DNA from: an uncultured Verrucomicrobiales bacterium
GTDB taxonomy: Bacteria; Verrucomicrobiota; Verrucomicrobiia; Verrucomicrobiales; Akkermansiaceae
Direction of reading: 5' to 3'
NCBI GenBank assembly: GCA_937928735.1
Contig: CALFVF010000013.1
Span: 1 to 64,000 of the forward strand
DNA: 64,000 nucleotides
Shown here: positions 30,964 to 41,189 of the stretch, one piece after another
Position numbering within the stretch: the first letter of the stretch is position 1
Layout of the letters: each line of letters begins with the position of its first letter
Translations under genes and position numbers: made by a program
Notes under the pieces: generated by a model
Databases searched by the model: none
Told to the model about the DNA's origin: nothing
The model's input: the letters and a program-made list of their open reading frames with translations, nothing else

Positions 30964-32397
30964 TTAGCTGATAAGCTCAGGCCAGTCCTCTGTGTGGAAG
31001 AACTCACCTTCTGGCTTATCAATACGCTCGTAGGTGTGTGCTCCGAAGAAGTCACGCTGAGCCTGGAGTAAGTTCGCAGGTAAGCGCTCGGCACGGTAGG
31101 CATCGTAGTAGCTGAGTGAGCCACCGAAGCTTGGCACAGGAATACCATTGGTCGCCGCAAGGGCGACGACTTCACGCCAGTCCTGCTGACCAGAGTTAAG
31201 GATTTCTGTGAAGAATGGAGCCAGCATTAAGTTGGTGAGGTCTGCATTCTCTTCATAGGCTTCTGTGATGCGGTTTAGGAAGCGCGCACGAATGATGCAG
31301 CCACCACGCCAGATACGGGCAATCGCACCGAGATCAAGATCCCAGCCCTTGTCCTTACCGACCTTAGCGATCAGATCGAGTCCCTGAGCGTAGGAAACAA
31401 TCTTTGAGGCGTAGAGTGCATTGCGCACCTTCTTTACAAGATCTTCTTTACTGAGTGATCCTAGATCAAATTTCCAGTTTGAAGGCCCCTGGAGAATACC
31501 AGAAGCGACTTTGCGCTGATCACGGAGTGAGGAGAGAATACGTGCTTCGACAGAGCCTGCGATCGTTGAGAATGGCACTGCCTGCTCGACAGATCCCATC
31601 ACAGTCCAGCGGCCTGTGCCTTTTTGACCAGCTTTGTCGACAATGAGGTCAACGATGTCTTTGCCAGTCTCTGCATCTTTTTGTTTGAAGATGTTCGCTG
31701 TGATCTCAATAAGGAAGGACTCAAGGTCACCCTCATTCCAGTCAGCAAAGATCTCTGCCTGCTCTTCATTGCTAAGGCCTGCTGCTTTAAAGATATTGTA
31801 GGCCTCACAGATCAGCTGCATGTCACCGTATTCGATGCCATTGTGCACCATTTTCACGAAGTGACCTGCACCTCCCTCACCGATGTGAGTCACACATGGC
31901 ACACCGTCTACTTTGGCAGAGATGGATTCAAAGATCGGCTGCATGACTTCCCAAGTCGAAGATGGGCCACCAGGCATGATGGATGGGCCCTTGAGAGCGC
32001 CTTCTTCACCACCTGAAACACCAGCTCCAATAAAGCGGAAGCCTTTTTCTGAAAGTGCCTTCTCGCGGCGCTCTGTGTCTGTGTAGAGTGTGTTACCGCC
32101 ATCAATGATGATGTCACCTTGGTCAAGGAGAGGAACGAGTGAGTCAATCACCGCGTCCACAGGGCCGCCTGCCTTCACCATGATCTGGATCTTGCGTGGA
32201 GAGGCGAGACTCTCAACAAATTCTTCAAGAGTCTTTGTTCCAACAAGATTTTTGTCAGGATTCTCTGCGATGAACTCATCAGTCACTGATGTTGTACGGT
32301 TATAGACGGATACTTGGAATCCACGGCTCTCGACGTTGAGAACGAGATTCTGACCCATTACTGCGAGGCCAATTAGGCCAAAGTCACTTTTACTCAT
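30964..32397 (-). CDS. gnd: 6-phosphogluconate dehydrogenase (decarboxylating)
   Basis: FGLIGLAVMGQNLVLNVESRGFQVSVYNRT; GVSGGEEGALKGPSIMPGG; GQKGTGRWT. Start trimmed to the internal Met at 32397. Confidence 0.97.
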   Translation of the reverse strand: MSKSDFGLIGLAVMGQNLVLNVESRGFQVSVYNRTTSVTDEFIAENPDKNLVGTKTLEEFVESLASPRKIQIMVKAGGPVDAVIDSLVPLLDQGDIIIDGGNTLYTDTERREKALSEKGFRFIGAGVSGGEEGALKGPSIMPGGPSSTWEVMQPIFESISAKVDGVPCVTHIGEGGAGHFVKMVHNGIEYGDMQLICEAYNIFKAAGLSNEEQAEIFADWNEGDLESFLIEITANIFKQKDAETGKDIVDLIVDKAGQKGTGRWTVMGSVEQAVPFSTIAGSVEARILSSLRDQRKVASGILQGPSNWKFDLGSLSKEDLVKKVRNALYASKIVSYAQGLDLIAKVGKDKGWDLDLGAIARIWRGGCIIRARFLNRITEAYEENADLTNLMLAPFFTEILNSGQQDWREVVALAATNGIPVPSFGGSLSYYDAYRAERLPANLLQAQRDFFGAHTYERIDKPEGEFFHTEDWPELIS

Positions 32398-32576
32398 AAT
32401 GTTGTTTGCCCCCAAGGGCGGTTAATTTGCGCCGCATTATTCAAACTCACCCCAGATGTGCAACAGGAACTTGTGTCAATATTCTAAAAAGAATGAAGTG
32501 ACCTTCAGGATTCACCACTCCAATAGCTCTTCGATCGCCAATAAGAACTCTCGTCATGCCCTAAATTCTAAAAGGA

Positions 32577-33209
32577 ATGTTTGCTTCGCCCAAGAATCTC
32601 CTGCAACTTCAGTGCCAACTTGTGAATATTCCAAATTGTATCACTCTCTTTCGCCTGATCTTGACGGCGCTATTTATCATTTCTGTGTCACAGGGAACTC
32701 ACACGTGCAGTGTTGTCGCGCTAGTCGCCTTTATTTTCGCAGCAGCTTCTGACTGGCTCGATGGCTATTTGGCAAGAAAGATGAACCTTGTCACCTCCCT
32801 GGGGAAGCTGCTTGACCCCCTCGCGGATAAGATTCTTGTGAGTGCCGGCTTCATCTACCTCAGTAGTCTGGGACTCTGTCCCGTCTGGGTGACTTGCACC
32901 ATCATTGCCCGTGAATTCATGGTCACGGGGCTTCGCCAGATTGCTGTTGAAAAGGGTGTCGTCATGGCAGCAGATCGCCTCGGTAAGTGGAAAACAACCT
33001 TTCAGCTCACCTTCATCATTGCCTGTCTTTTCCATATCACCCTGAATTACGGATACAGCGCATGGCTCTCGTGGCTCGCTACCCTCTCCCAGCCTGATCA
33101 CTCCATTGTACCTCTTAGCCTATGGATCGCCACCATTCTCACTGTACTCTCAGGCTTTAATTACCTCTGGGCGGCGCGTCACCTGCTCAGTGACTCTCAC
33201 TCCTCGTGA
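32577..33209 (+). CDS. pgsA: CDP-diacylglycerol--glycerol-3-phosphate 3-phosphatidyltransferase
   Basis: CDP-alcohol phosphatidyltransferase motif DWLDGYLARKMNLVTSLGKLLDPLADKIL; NIPNCITLFRLIL. Exact start uncertain. Confidence 0.92.
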   Translation: MFASPKNLLQLQCQLVNIPNCITLFRLILTALFIISVSQGTHTCSVVALVAFIFAAASDWLDGYLARKMNLVTSLGKLLDPLADKILVSAGFIYLSSLGLCPVWVTCTIIAREFMVTGLRQIAVEKGVVMAADRLGKWKTTFQLTFIIACLFHITLNYGYSAWLSWLATLSQPDHSIVPLSLWIATILTVLSGFNYLWAARHLLSDSHSS

Positions 33210-33228
33210 TCTCTCCAGTTCAGCATGG

Positions 33229-36200
33229 CTATGACATGAGCTGTACTAAACCTCGCCAGAGCCTTTTGGTGAAAAGGCGGATATCTTCGAGAATCAAGTA
33301 AACAGAGGGTACTAAAAAGAGGGTAATCACAGTGGAGAAGAGTATCCCAAACCCTAGAGACACAGCCATAGGAATCAGGAAGCGCGCCTGCATATCTGTT
33401 TCACTGAGCATCGGCACGAGTCCCACAAAGGTCGTTAGTGAGGTTAATAAAATCGGCCGAAATCGCCGCATACCCGCCACACGCACAGCTTCTGTCATCT
33501 CTATTCCCTCGGCACGCTTCCGATTCACATACTCGACAAGAACCAGTGAATCATTCACCACCACGCCAGAGAGGGCGACAATACCACACATCGACATAAT
33601 GCTGAGCTCTAGGTCGAGTAACCAGTGCCCAAAAATCGCCCCTAACACTCCAAAGGGAATCACACTCATAATAATAAAGGGCTGCACATAGGAGTGCAGT
33701 GGGATCGCAATGAGCACGTAGATGAGAAGTAGCGCAAAAATCGCTTTCACCCCCATCTCACTCACACTATTTTTCTGATCTTTTTGCTCCCCTAGATAAT
33801 TATAGCTCACACTTGGGTGCTTGGCAGATAGTTTCACTAACACGTCCTTTGTGAACTTAGCCACGACTTTATTCGCATTGGCATTGATTCTATCTACATC
33901 TGCTTTGATCTTTATACTTCTCTTCCCGTCCACGCGATTAATTCCTGCGGGCCCACGACTCACTATTCCCTGCACTACTTCATTGATCGGAACCTCTGAG
34001 CCATCTGGAGCTCTCAGTCTCACCTCTTCGAGAGCCTCCATCGACTCTCTCTCTTGCTGCGGATAGCGCACGTAGACTCTCACCTCATCACGCCCGCGCT
34101 GAATACGCTGCACCTCATCACCAAAGAAAGCGGCACGCACTTGTAAGGCTACAGACTGTAATGTAAAACCCAAGGCCCGACCAGCTGGAGTGAGCTCTTT
34201 GAAGACAATTTCCTGCTTACCGTCACGATTATCTGTGGAGATATCCTTCACCCCTCCTATTCCCGCAAGTTCATCTGTGATCCACTCGGCGGCGGCTTCA
34301 AGCTCTTTGAGGTCTCTGCCAGTAATTTCAATATCAATCGCATTGCCCCCAGAGGATGTCTCTTGGCGAAAGCTCAACTCCAACACCCCTGGTATCACTC
34401 CCACTTCCTCACGCCACAGCGCAATAATGTCCTCACCACTATGGTCTCTCTGCGCTGCTGGCGAAAGCTCCAGAGTCACCTCGCCAAGATGGCTCGCTAT
34501 CGTGGTGTTTGTAGGGCTAAATCCCGTTAGAAATGGCTGACTCCCTACCGTGGTCTGATAGTGCCTAATCACTGACTTTCCCTCTCTATCTCTCAGTTGA
34601 TCACCGACTCGAAGTGCCGCTTTTTCAATTCTTGTTAGAGCATCATCTGTCAGATCAAATTGCACCCCAATGGGCATCGTTAACTTCACAGAGAGCACAT
34701 CCCCTTCCACTTGAGGGATAAATGTGTTTTTAATCCACCCACCAGCGACATAGCCACCGACAATGAGCAGAGCCGCACAAAACACAGCCACTAAGAGATA
34801 GCGAACTTGTAGAACACGTTCGAGCACTGGTCGATAAATTGTCCGTATAAACCACTCCAGCCCATCGGCAATTGCCCTTTGCAGACGAAAGAGAAAAAAG
34901 CCCTCCCCTTTCGCCCTATTGGGATCATGGGGCTTTAAAAAAGCTAAATGTGCGGGAAGCACTAACTTTGACTGCACGAGAGAAAACGCTAATACTGGAA
35001 TCACAATAAGGGGAATGTTAGGCCATATCTTACCACTAACACCACTGAGCCCTAACATCGGCGTGAAGGCCGCCATTGTCGTCATCACGCCAAAGATCAC
35101 AACCACTCCTACCTCGTGAGTCCCCTTCCAGCTCGCCTCACGAGGATGCTCCCCACTGCGTATTCGGCTATAAACATTCTCACCAACAACAATCGCATCA
35201 TCCACGACAATTCCTAACACAAGAATGAAGGCAAAGAGTGAGATCATATTCACAGACACCCCGAGCTCTGGCATCATCCACACCCCTCCCGCGAAGGAAA
35301 TAGGAATCCCAAGTGCCACTAGAAACGCCAAGCTCGGTCTCAAGAATAGCGCGAGTACAAGAAACACATAAAAGAGCCCTGTCGCTCCATTGCGAGCCAG
35401 TAAATCCATGCGTCCTCGCAGCATTTCGCTGCCATCATTCCAGATGGTGAGCTCCACACCCTCCGGTAGCGCTCGTGGTGCGACATTCTCGACATAGTCT
35501 CGTACGGCATTGGCTATCGCTATCGTATCTTGTTCCCCAGAGCGGAAGACATTCACCATGATAGAGTCTTTCCCATCAAAGCGCGAGCGAATGTCGACAT
35601 CCTCAAAGCCGTCTATCACCTCAGCTATGTCCCCTAGTCGGAGTTCTTCTCCCGTACTTGTCTGTGCCACTATAATATGTCGAAAATTCTCCGCTTCGGT
35701 AATTTTCCCATCAGCACGCACGACAATCTCCCCGGACTGCTCCCTGATGGACCCACCCGGTAAATCGAGGGAAGACTGGCGAATCCTCTCAGCCACCCCA
35801 CTAAGAGTTAATCCATAGCTCCGTAGAGTGTCTGCGGGGATTTCAATGCCAATTTCATATGGTCGCACAGCCGCTAGGGTGACCTTGGTAATATCTGTGT
35901 CTCCTGCGAGCTGGCGCTGCACCCACTCCATAGCGCCCTTGGGCTTACCGGGCTGATAATCGAGTAATCCATCTCGAACTTGTTCTCCTAACAAACGCAG
36001 CGTTTTTTCATCTGTGTCTGCGGTAATGGCCACTGTCATCACCTGAGAGGTGATGAGGAATTCCTCGATCACAGGTTCCTCCGCACTCTCGGGAAAGTTA
36101 GAAATCGCATCCACCTGAGATTTGATATCATTCATCACATCTCGCACTCGGTAGCCAGAGGCTACCTCCACTGTCACGGCACCGATATTTTCCTGCGCAC

Positions 36201-36450
36201 TCGAGGTGTAGCGCTCCACACCATCCACATCCGCTATAGCGTCTTCGAGTGGGAGCAGTATCCCCTCTTCCACATCCTCAGGCGTCGCATTAGGAAAGGG
36301 CACCTGTACTAGAACGGCATCCAGTGCAGTCTCTGGAAAAATCTCTTTCTTCAGTTTAAACCAAGTCGTCAACCCTGCTAAGAGAAGCAGAATCATCAAG
36401 AAATTCGCCGCGACGTGGTTCTTTGTGAACCAATGAATCATTCCAGCCAT
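33229..36450 (-). CDS. Efflux RND transporter permease subunit (AcrB/HAE1-like)
   Basis: ~1070 aa, duplicated RND architecture: LVLGIVVDDAIVVGENVYSRI..., CGIVALSGVVVNDSLVLVEYVN. Confidence 0.95.
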   Translation of the reverse strand: MAGMIHWFTKNHVAANFLMILLLLAGLTTWFKLKKEIFPETALDAVLVQVPFPNATPEDVEEGILLPLEDAIADVDGVERYTSSAQENIGAVTVEVASGYRVRDVMNDIKSQVDAISNFPESAEEPVIEEFLITSQVMTVAITADTDEKTLRLLGEQVRDGLLDYQPGKPKGAMEWVQRQLAGDTDITKVTLAAVRPYEIGIEIPADTLRSYGLTLSGVAERIRQSSLDLPGGSIREQSGEIVVRADGKITEAENFRHIIVAQTSTGEELRLGDIAEVIDGFEDVDIRSRFDGKDSIMVNVFRSGEQDTIAIANAVRDYVENVAPRALPEGVELTIWNDGSEMLRGRMDLLARNGATGLFYVFLVLALFLRPSLAFLVALGIPISFAGGVWMMPELGVSVNMISLFAFILVLGIVVDDAIVVGENVYSRIRSGEHPREASWKGTHEVGVVVIFGVMTTMAAFTPMLGLSGVSGKIWPNIPLIVIPVLAFSLVQSKLVLPAHLAFLKPHDPNRAKGEGFFLFRLQRAIADGLEWFIRTIYRPVLERVLQVRYLLVAVFCAALLIVGGYVAGGWIKNTFIPQVEGDVLSVKLTMPIGVQFDLTDDALTRIEKAALRVGDQLRDREGKSVIRHYQTTVGSQPFLTGFSPTNTTIASHLGEVTLELSPAAQRDHSGEDIIALWREEVGVIPGVLELSFRQETSSGGNAIDIEITGRDLKELEAAAEWITDELAGIGGVKDISTDNRDGKQEIVFKELTPAGRALGFTLQSVALQVRAAFFGDEVQRIQRGRDEVRVYVRYPQQERESMEALEEVRLRAPDGSEVPINEVVQGIVSRGPAGINRVDGKRSIKIKADVDRINANANKVVAKFTKDVLVKLSAKHPSVSYNYLGEQKDQKNSVSEMGVKAIFALLLIYVLIAIPLHSYVQPFIIMSVIPFGVLGAIFGHWLLDLELSIMSMCGIVALSGVVVNDSLVLVEYVNRKRAEGIEMTEAVRVAGMRRFRPILLTSLTTFVGLVPMLSETDMQARFLIPMAVSLGFGILFSTVITLFLVPSVYLILEDIRLFTKRLWRGLVQLMS

Positions 36451-36469
36451 ATGAGTTCTATTGGTCGTA

Positions 36470-37705
36470 TTAAAGTTGAGACTCTACCTCTACCACTTGT
36501 TCCTCATCTCCCTGAGGATCTAGCTTCATGCCAACTATAGGTGCTCCCAGAGGACTGATTATTAGCTTATCTCCCACTGAGAGCCCTGAGCGCACGATCA
36601 CTCTATCTTCCTCTGTCCGCACCACCCCAACACTGCGCCGCACAAGAGTATTCTCCTCACTCACCAGGAACACTTCATTCCCGGGCTGTAGTGCTAAGCG
36701 TGGAATCACATAGACATCCTCAAGTACTCGTCCCTTCCATGATGCAGTGACAAATAGACCAGCTGGTGGTAGCTCATAATCAAGTATGCCCATCATCTCT
36801 CCCTCTTCCCCCTCGATCTCATTCTTCAGTACCTTAGCAATCACAATGGTCGTCAGAGTCTGGCGGTTCACCTGCCCTTCACCGCGCACCATCACAGCTC
36901 GCCACGTTCTCTCCTCAGCTCCGATCTTCGCTGTGAGCTCGATCTCTGCATTCTCACTCCGCAGGTGGCCAAAGTCCTCCAGAGTCATGGGAAGTCTCAC
37001 CTCCAAGTCACCTTCCGAGACGATTTCTGCAATCGCACTCCCTGAGAGTACGTAGGCTCCGAGATTGGACATCACACGCTGCACACGAGCGCGGTAGGGC
37101 ACCTTCACTTCCGTGCGCGCTAGATTACGCTCTGCCTGGATCACGCCGTCCTTAGCCGCCTGGAGATTCGCCTGCGCACTAATGAGTTGGGGCTTGCGAA
37201 GCACAAGATCACTGGGCTGCCCGCTGCGTCCTAGTTTTGACCAATCGCGCAGTGCCTGCTGCGCTCTCGCTTCTTCTTGCTGCAGCACGAGCTCTGCTTC
37301 TGCCACTCTCGCTATGGTGGAGCTAAGAATGGAGCGGTAGTCAGCATCATCCAGCCTGAGAAGTACCTCACCTTCCTCAAGAACGCCGCCTACCTCGAGA
37401 CGCTCGGACACGGACACGATCTTACCGGCGACTTCCGCTGCCACCACTGTATCTCTCTTGGGTAGCACCTGCCCTTGAGTCTCCAGAGTCACCGTGTAGT
37501 CAGACTCTTCCACTGTCTGATAGGTCACAGAAACCACAGGCTCTGCCACAGTCACACCTTCAGCCTCGGGGCCGTTTTGCTTCAGCCACTTCGAGCCCTT
37601 CACTCCAATGATAAGAACCACCCCGATAAGGATGAGGTTCACGACCCACTTTATGATTCTGCGATTCTTCATCTTATTGGTTCTCTTGTTGGAATTCTCC
37701 TCCAA
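36470..37705 (-). CDS. Efflux RND transporter periplasmic adaptor subunit
   Basis: N-terminal TM; lipoyl/alpha-hairpin regions (GQVLPKRDTVVAAEVAGKIVSVSERLEVGGVLEEGEVLLRLDDADY). Confidence 0.92.
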   Translation of the reverse strand: MEENSNKRTNKMKNRRIIKWVVNLILIGVVLIIGVKGSKWLKQNGPEAEGVTVAEPVVSVTYQTVEESDYTVTLETQGQVLPKRDTVVAAEVAGKIVSVSERLEVGGVLEEGEVLLRLDDADYRSILSSTIARVAEAELVLQQEEARAQQALRDWSKLGRSGQPSDLVLRKPQLISAQANLQAAKDGVIQAERNLARTEVKVPYRARVQRVMSNLGAYVLSGSAIAEIVSEGDLEVRLPMTLEDFGHLRSENAEIELTAKIGAEERTWRAVMVRGEGQVNRQTLTTIVIAKVLKNEIEGEEGEMMGILDYELPPAGLFVTASWKGRVLEDVYVIPRLALQPGNEVFLVSEENTLVRRSVGVVRTEEDRVIVRSGLSVGDKLIISPLGAPIVGMKLDPQGDEEQVVEVESQL

Positions 37706-39113
37706 GGGCGAGGTGTAAGTCCACTCGGTTGTCTAATTGTATACGTTTTAAGGTAAGTACTTGTCCTTCCAGCTCGATCGCTCTTGTCCGAGTTGTTAGT
37801 AGTGTCAGTGCATCGACTGTGCCATTCTCAAAATCCACTCCAGCAGCCACTGCGGCTTCCTTCGCGAGAGACTCAGCTTCGCTGAGCTCGGTGATTTGAT
37901 TCCGCAGCCACTTTTCTTGGCTCAGGGCGATTTCTACCTCTGTAAAAGCTCGCAAAACCACTCGTTGTAAATTCGCTAAGTTCTCACGATCACGGGATTC
38001 TCGAAGCTTCTTCTCACCGAGCACTTGCCCGCCAACTAGAATATTCTGGCCAATCGCCGCTCCCAGTGACCACGTCCCTAGACTACTATCTAGGATACTA
38101 CTGAGTGAATCTGTAGCCGTGCCAAGAGCCCCGGTGAGACTGAGGGAAGGAAAAGGTGCTAGCTTAGCCTCACGCACACGGTGTCCAGTGGCACTGTAGC
38201 GACGCTCAGCAGCGATGATATCTGGACGCCGCTGCAGAACACGCGAAGGAATACCGACAGGAGGATGCTTAGGGAGTCGCTGGAGCGCCTTGGCACTGGT
38301 CACACGCCCACTTGGGTGGCGACCGACTAAGAGTTCTAACTGCCGCCTAGCCACTTCCACCTCTCCCTTTCGCTGTGCGAGTACGGCAGCTGCTGAGGCG
38401 ACCTCTGTCTGCGCGAGGCGCAACTGAGAGGCACTTCCTCCTTCCTCACTTAGTGACTGCTCATAACGATCCTCCACCAGTGACTTTGTCTCCTCTCGAA
38501 TAGAGAGAGCGCGCTCCGCCAGAGACACTTGGCGCTGACTCTCAGCCAGCGCGAAATAGGCCTTACAGACTTGGCCTGCCAGTGAGGCTTGGCTGGCTTT
38601 ATGATCTAGCGCCAGTGCTTCTGCATCGGCATAAGCCGCGCTCTCACCCGCTCTCACTTGTCCCCAGAGATCAAGCTCCCATGAGGTATTTAGCTGGCTA
38701 CTGTAGCGAGTCGTTGTCTGTGAGCCCCCAAAGGGAAAGCCGACAAATTGTGTCTTATCCCTATTCCCATTGAGACCTGTACTCAGAAACGGCCGGCGAG
38801 AACTCCCCGCGAGATAGGCGCTCTGCTGGGCCTGTATCACACGCTCAGCAGCGGCAACCATCTCTGTGTTCCTGCGCATCGCCTCCTTAACAAGGTTAGA
38901 GAGTTTAGGATCTTTAAAACGACTCACCCAAGCACGATCAACCCCTCCACGCCCCTCTTTACTCGCACTCCAACTATCCGGCGCCATATCTGCGACCCTC
39001 GCCATGCGTGACTCAGGCAGAGGAGCGACACAGTGAGTCAACAAGCCGCTTAGAAAAATCAATAACACCCAAAAAACACGACCTCTCTCAACACTTCTAT
39101 AGCCCGTATTCAT
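37674..39113 (-). CDS. TolC/NodT-family outer membrane efflux lipoprotein
   Basis: Lipobox-like GLLTHC; two OEP domains; RRPDIIAAERRY. Confidence 0.92.
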   Translation of the reverse strand: MNTGYRSVERGRVFWVLLIFLSGLLTHCVAPLPESRMARVADMAPDSWSASKEGRGGVDRAWVSRFKDPKLSNLVKEAMRRNTEMVAAAERVIQAQQSAYLAGSSRRPFLSTGLNGNRDKTQFVGFPFGGSQTTTRYSSQLNTSWELDLWGQVRAGESAAYADAEALALDHKASQASLAGQVCKAYFALAESQRQVSLAERALSIREETKSLVEDRYEQSLSEEGGSASQLRLAQTEVASAAAVLAQRKGEVEVARRQLELLVGRHPSGRVTSAKALQRLPKHPPVGIPSRVLQRRPDIIAAERRYSATGHRVREAKLAPFPSLSLTGALGTATDSLSSILDSSLGTWSLGAAIGQNILVGGQVLGEKKLRESRDRENLANLQRVVLRAFTEVEIALSQEKWLRNQITELSEAESLAKEAAVAAGVDFENGTVDALTLLTTRTRAIELEGQVLTLKRIQLDNRVDLHLALGGEFQQENQ

Positions 39114-39898
39114 GGCGTCTCAGGAGATCTCATTCTCGCAGCACAAGCTGAATTGACACCATTGCCCACCAACCGTTCCAGCGGATAGCTCATCGCCGAC
39201 GCTTTAAGTCCAGCACTACAATAGACGATAAGCTCTGAAAGAAGCTGCTCCAAATCCATCCGCTTCGAGCGCCCTCCTGTCCACTCCTCTAAATGATCAC
39301 CATGTGTTAGAGTGTGCGCAAACGCCCCAAAACTCATATGCATTCTCCAGGCCATCGTCTCAAACTTCACCTCTGGCAGAGCAATACTGAGCACTTGTGT
39401 GAAGCGCTCAATAACCATGCGAAACTGAGGAATCAGTACCTCAGGCAGACCCTTTCCCTCCGCACTCTGGCCATCCACACGCATGCTGTGGCCGATCATC
39501 TTTGCAAACAAGCGCTCCTGGATCTGATTGGCAGAAACCACCTCTAATAGCGGCCGCATAAAGGCCTCCATAATACATTCAACCTGAATATCCTCAGGTC
39601 GGTTCTTGTCCACCTCTCTTTCCAGTAACTCAAGGCGCCGAGTGTTAATAGGCTCTATGTAGCGCACCATAACTTCTTCTGCTAAGCCCTTCATTGACCC
39701 AAAATGATAGCTCACTGCCGAAACATTCACTTTCGCTAGTGAAGTAATCTCGCGCAGTGAAACACGCTCAAATCCACGCTCCGCAAATAGTATCTCCGCC
39801 GCAGCAAAAATTCGCTCTTTCGTAGATAGCTCATGTATCCAATCATTTGTAGTCGCTAAATGCTGCGAAACAGGCATCTCCCCCATAGATTCAATCAA
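39110..39898 (-). CDS. TetR/AcrR family transcriptional regulator
   Basis: ERIFAAAEILFAERGFERVSLREITSLAKVNVSAVSYHFGSMKGLAEEV; 4-nt overlap with the OMF gene. Confidence 0.93.
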   Translation of the reverse strand: MIESMGEMPVSQHLATTNDWIHELSTKERIFAAAEILFAERGFERVSLREITSLAKVNVSAVSYHFGSMKGLAEEVMVRYIEPINTRRLELLEREVDKNRPEDIQVECIMEAFMRPLLEVVSANQIQERLFAKMIGHSMRVDGQSAEGKGLPEVLIPQFRMVIERFTQVLSIALPEVKFETMAWRMHMSFGAFAHTLTHGDHLEEWTGGRSKRMDLEQLLSELIVYCSAGLKASAMSYPLERLVGNGVNSACAARMRSPETP

Positions 39899-40122
39899 GT
39901 GATTTAAACAAAGCTACACCCCCCATTCACAATGTCAACTGAGTGAGTAAGAAAGATAGAATCTAAAAGTATTCCTAGCCACTCCCAGGCTAGCTGTAAA
40001 AAATAAAACAACCATAACACGGAGTGCCATATCGCCTCCGCACGGAGTTTACGATTTCCCAGTGATTTATGCTATAGTTTGATTCAGCCGTCGCGAAATC
40101 TTACAAAAAAATCTCAGCGTGA

Positions 40123-41022
40123 TCATGGGGAAAGGGACTCTGATCGAGAGAAACTCACCACACCCGTGCGGATTCTGACTTCTTGACGAACCTCTTCACT
40201 GCCAATCTTCTCTATGAGACTGAGCTTCTCCTCCCCTGCCTCAGAGCTATCGAGGGCTATCGCTGTAATATATTCTGCTAGAGCTCTATCTTTTAGCGCC
40301 CCATCCTCCATCTCAAACACCCACTCAGCGAGCTGCTCACTATCCTCACTCACCCACTCAGAAACTATAGCAGGTAAGGTTTCCTGCCAGAGGGACTCAT
40401 CTTGCGCTCCCAGCCACTGCAAGGTCTGCTCTCTGTTCTGGGGGGCAACCTCAGACACAAGAAAATCAAGCACTGCATCTTCCTCGCCACCTGCGAATAG
40501 AGTTTCCTCAAATTCATGGATAGCCACTTCAAACCCTTTCTCATGGACAGATTCCGCAAAACTCAAAGACCTCGCAATATCTTGTATGAATGGCTCCTTT
40601 GAGCTCAATGCCACCTTCACTAAGGCCTGCTGATCATAGCGATCATCCAAGAAGACTTCCTCCATAAGTGCTTGAAGATCATAATCACCACCAGAATTTT
40701 CCAAGAGACTTTCTAACTGACTAATAGCTAACTTCTCTAAGGAAGGCTCTTGAGCATTATGACCACCAGCCTCTCCTCCGAGCTTTTTACCCATATTCTT
40801 TCCAGCTTTCTTGCTCGCAAACACCTCTGAAGTCACGTGGTTTGATTCCATTCTACGAGGAGTAGATGCTCCCTCTAACTTCCCACTCCCTTTAAGGGAT
40901 TCAACAGACTCGACAGACTCAACAAGTTCGCCTTCATCTCGACCAGGAAATAACTGAATCACACAATAGATAGATAAAGCAGATAGAACAACTAACAAAA
41001 AATATATCCTGTACTGACGCAT
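40123..41022 (-). CDS. Hypothetical single-TM protein
   Basis: N-terminal TM, low-complexity linker, helical C-terminal region; no recognised family. Confidence 0.6.
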   Translation of the reverse strand: MRQYRIYFLLVVLSALSIYCVIQLFPGRDEGELVESVESVESLKGSGKLEGASTPRRMESNHVTSEVFASKKAGKNMGKKLGGEAGGHNAQEPSLEKLAISQLESLLENSGGDYDLQALMEEVFLDDRYDQQALVKVALSSKEPFIQDIARSLSFAESVHEKGFEVAIHEFEETLFAGGEEDAVLDFLVSEVAPQNREQTLQWLGAQDESLWQETLPAIVSEWVSEDSEQLAEWVFEMEDGALKDRALAEYITAIALDSSEAGEEKLSLIEKIGSEEVRQEVRIRTGVVSFSRSESLSP

Positions 41023-41189
41023 AGACTAAGAAAACAAATAGAATAATTTAAACAACACAAAGTCAAACAAAAACAACACAATCAAAATAAATAGAATATT
41101 TGGGAATATAATCCTACCAATACATTCTTACCGTACGATTCATTGTAATTTCTAACAATAATCATTAAGCAAACCTATACATTAATAAA

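Noticed and set aside
33332-35818. Multiple plus-strand ORFs inside the RND permease gene
   Set aside because: Antisense shadow ORFs of a well-supported 1073-aa transporter.
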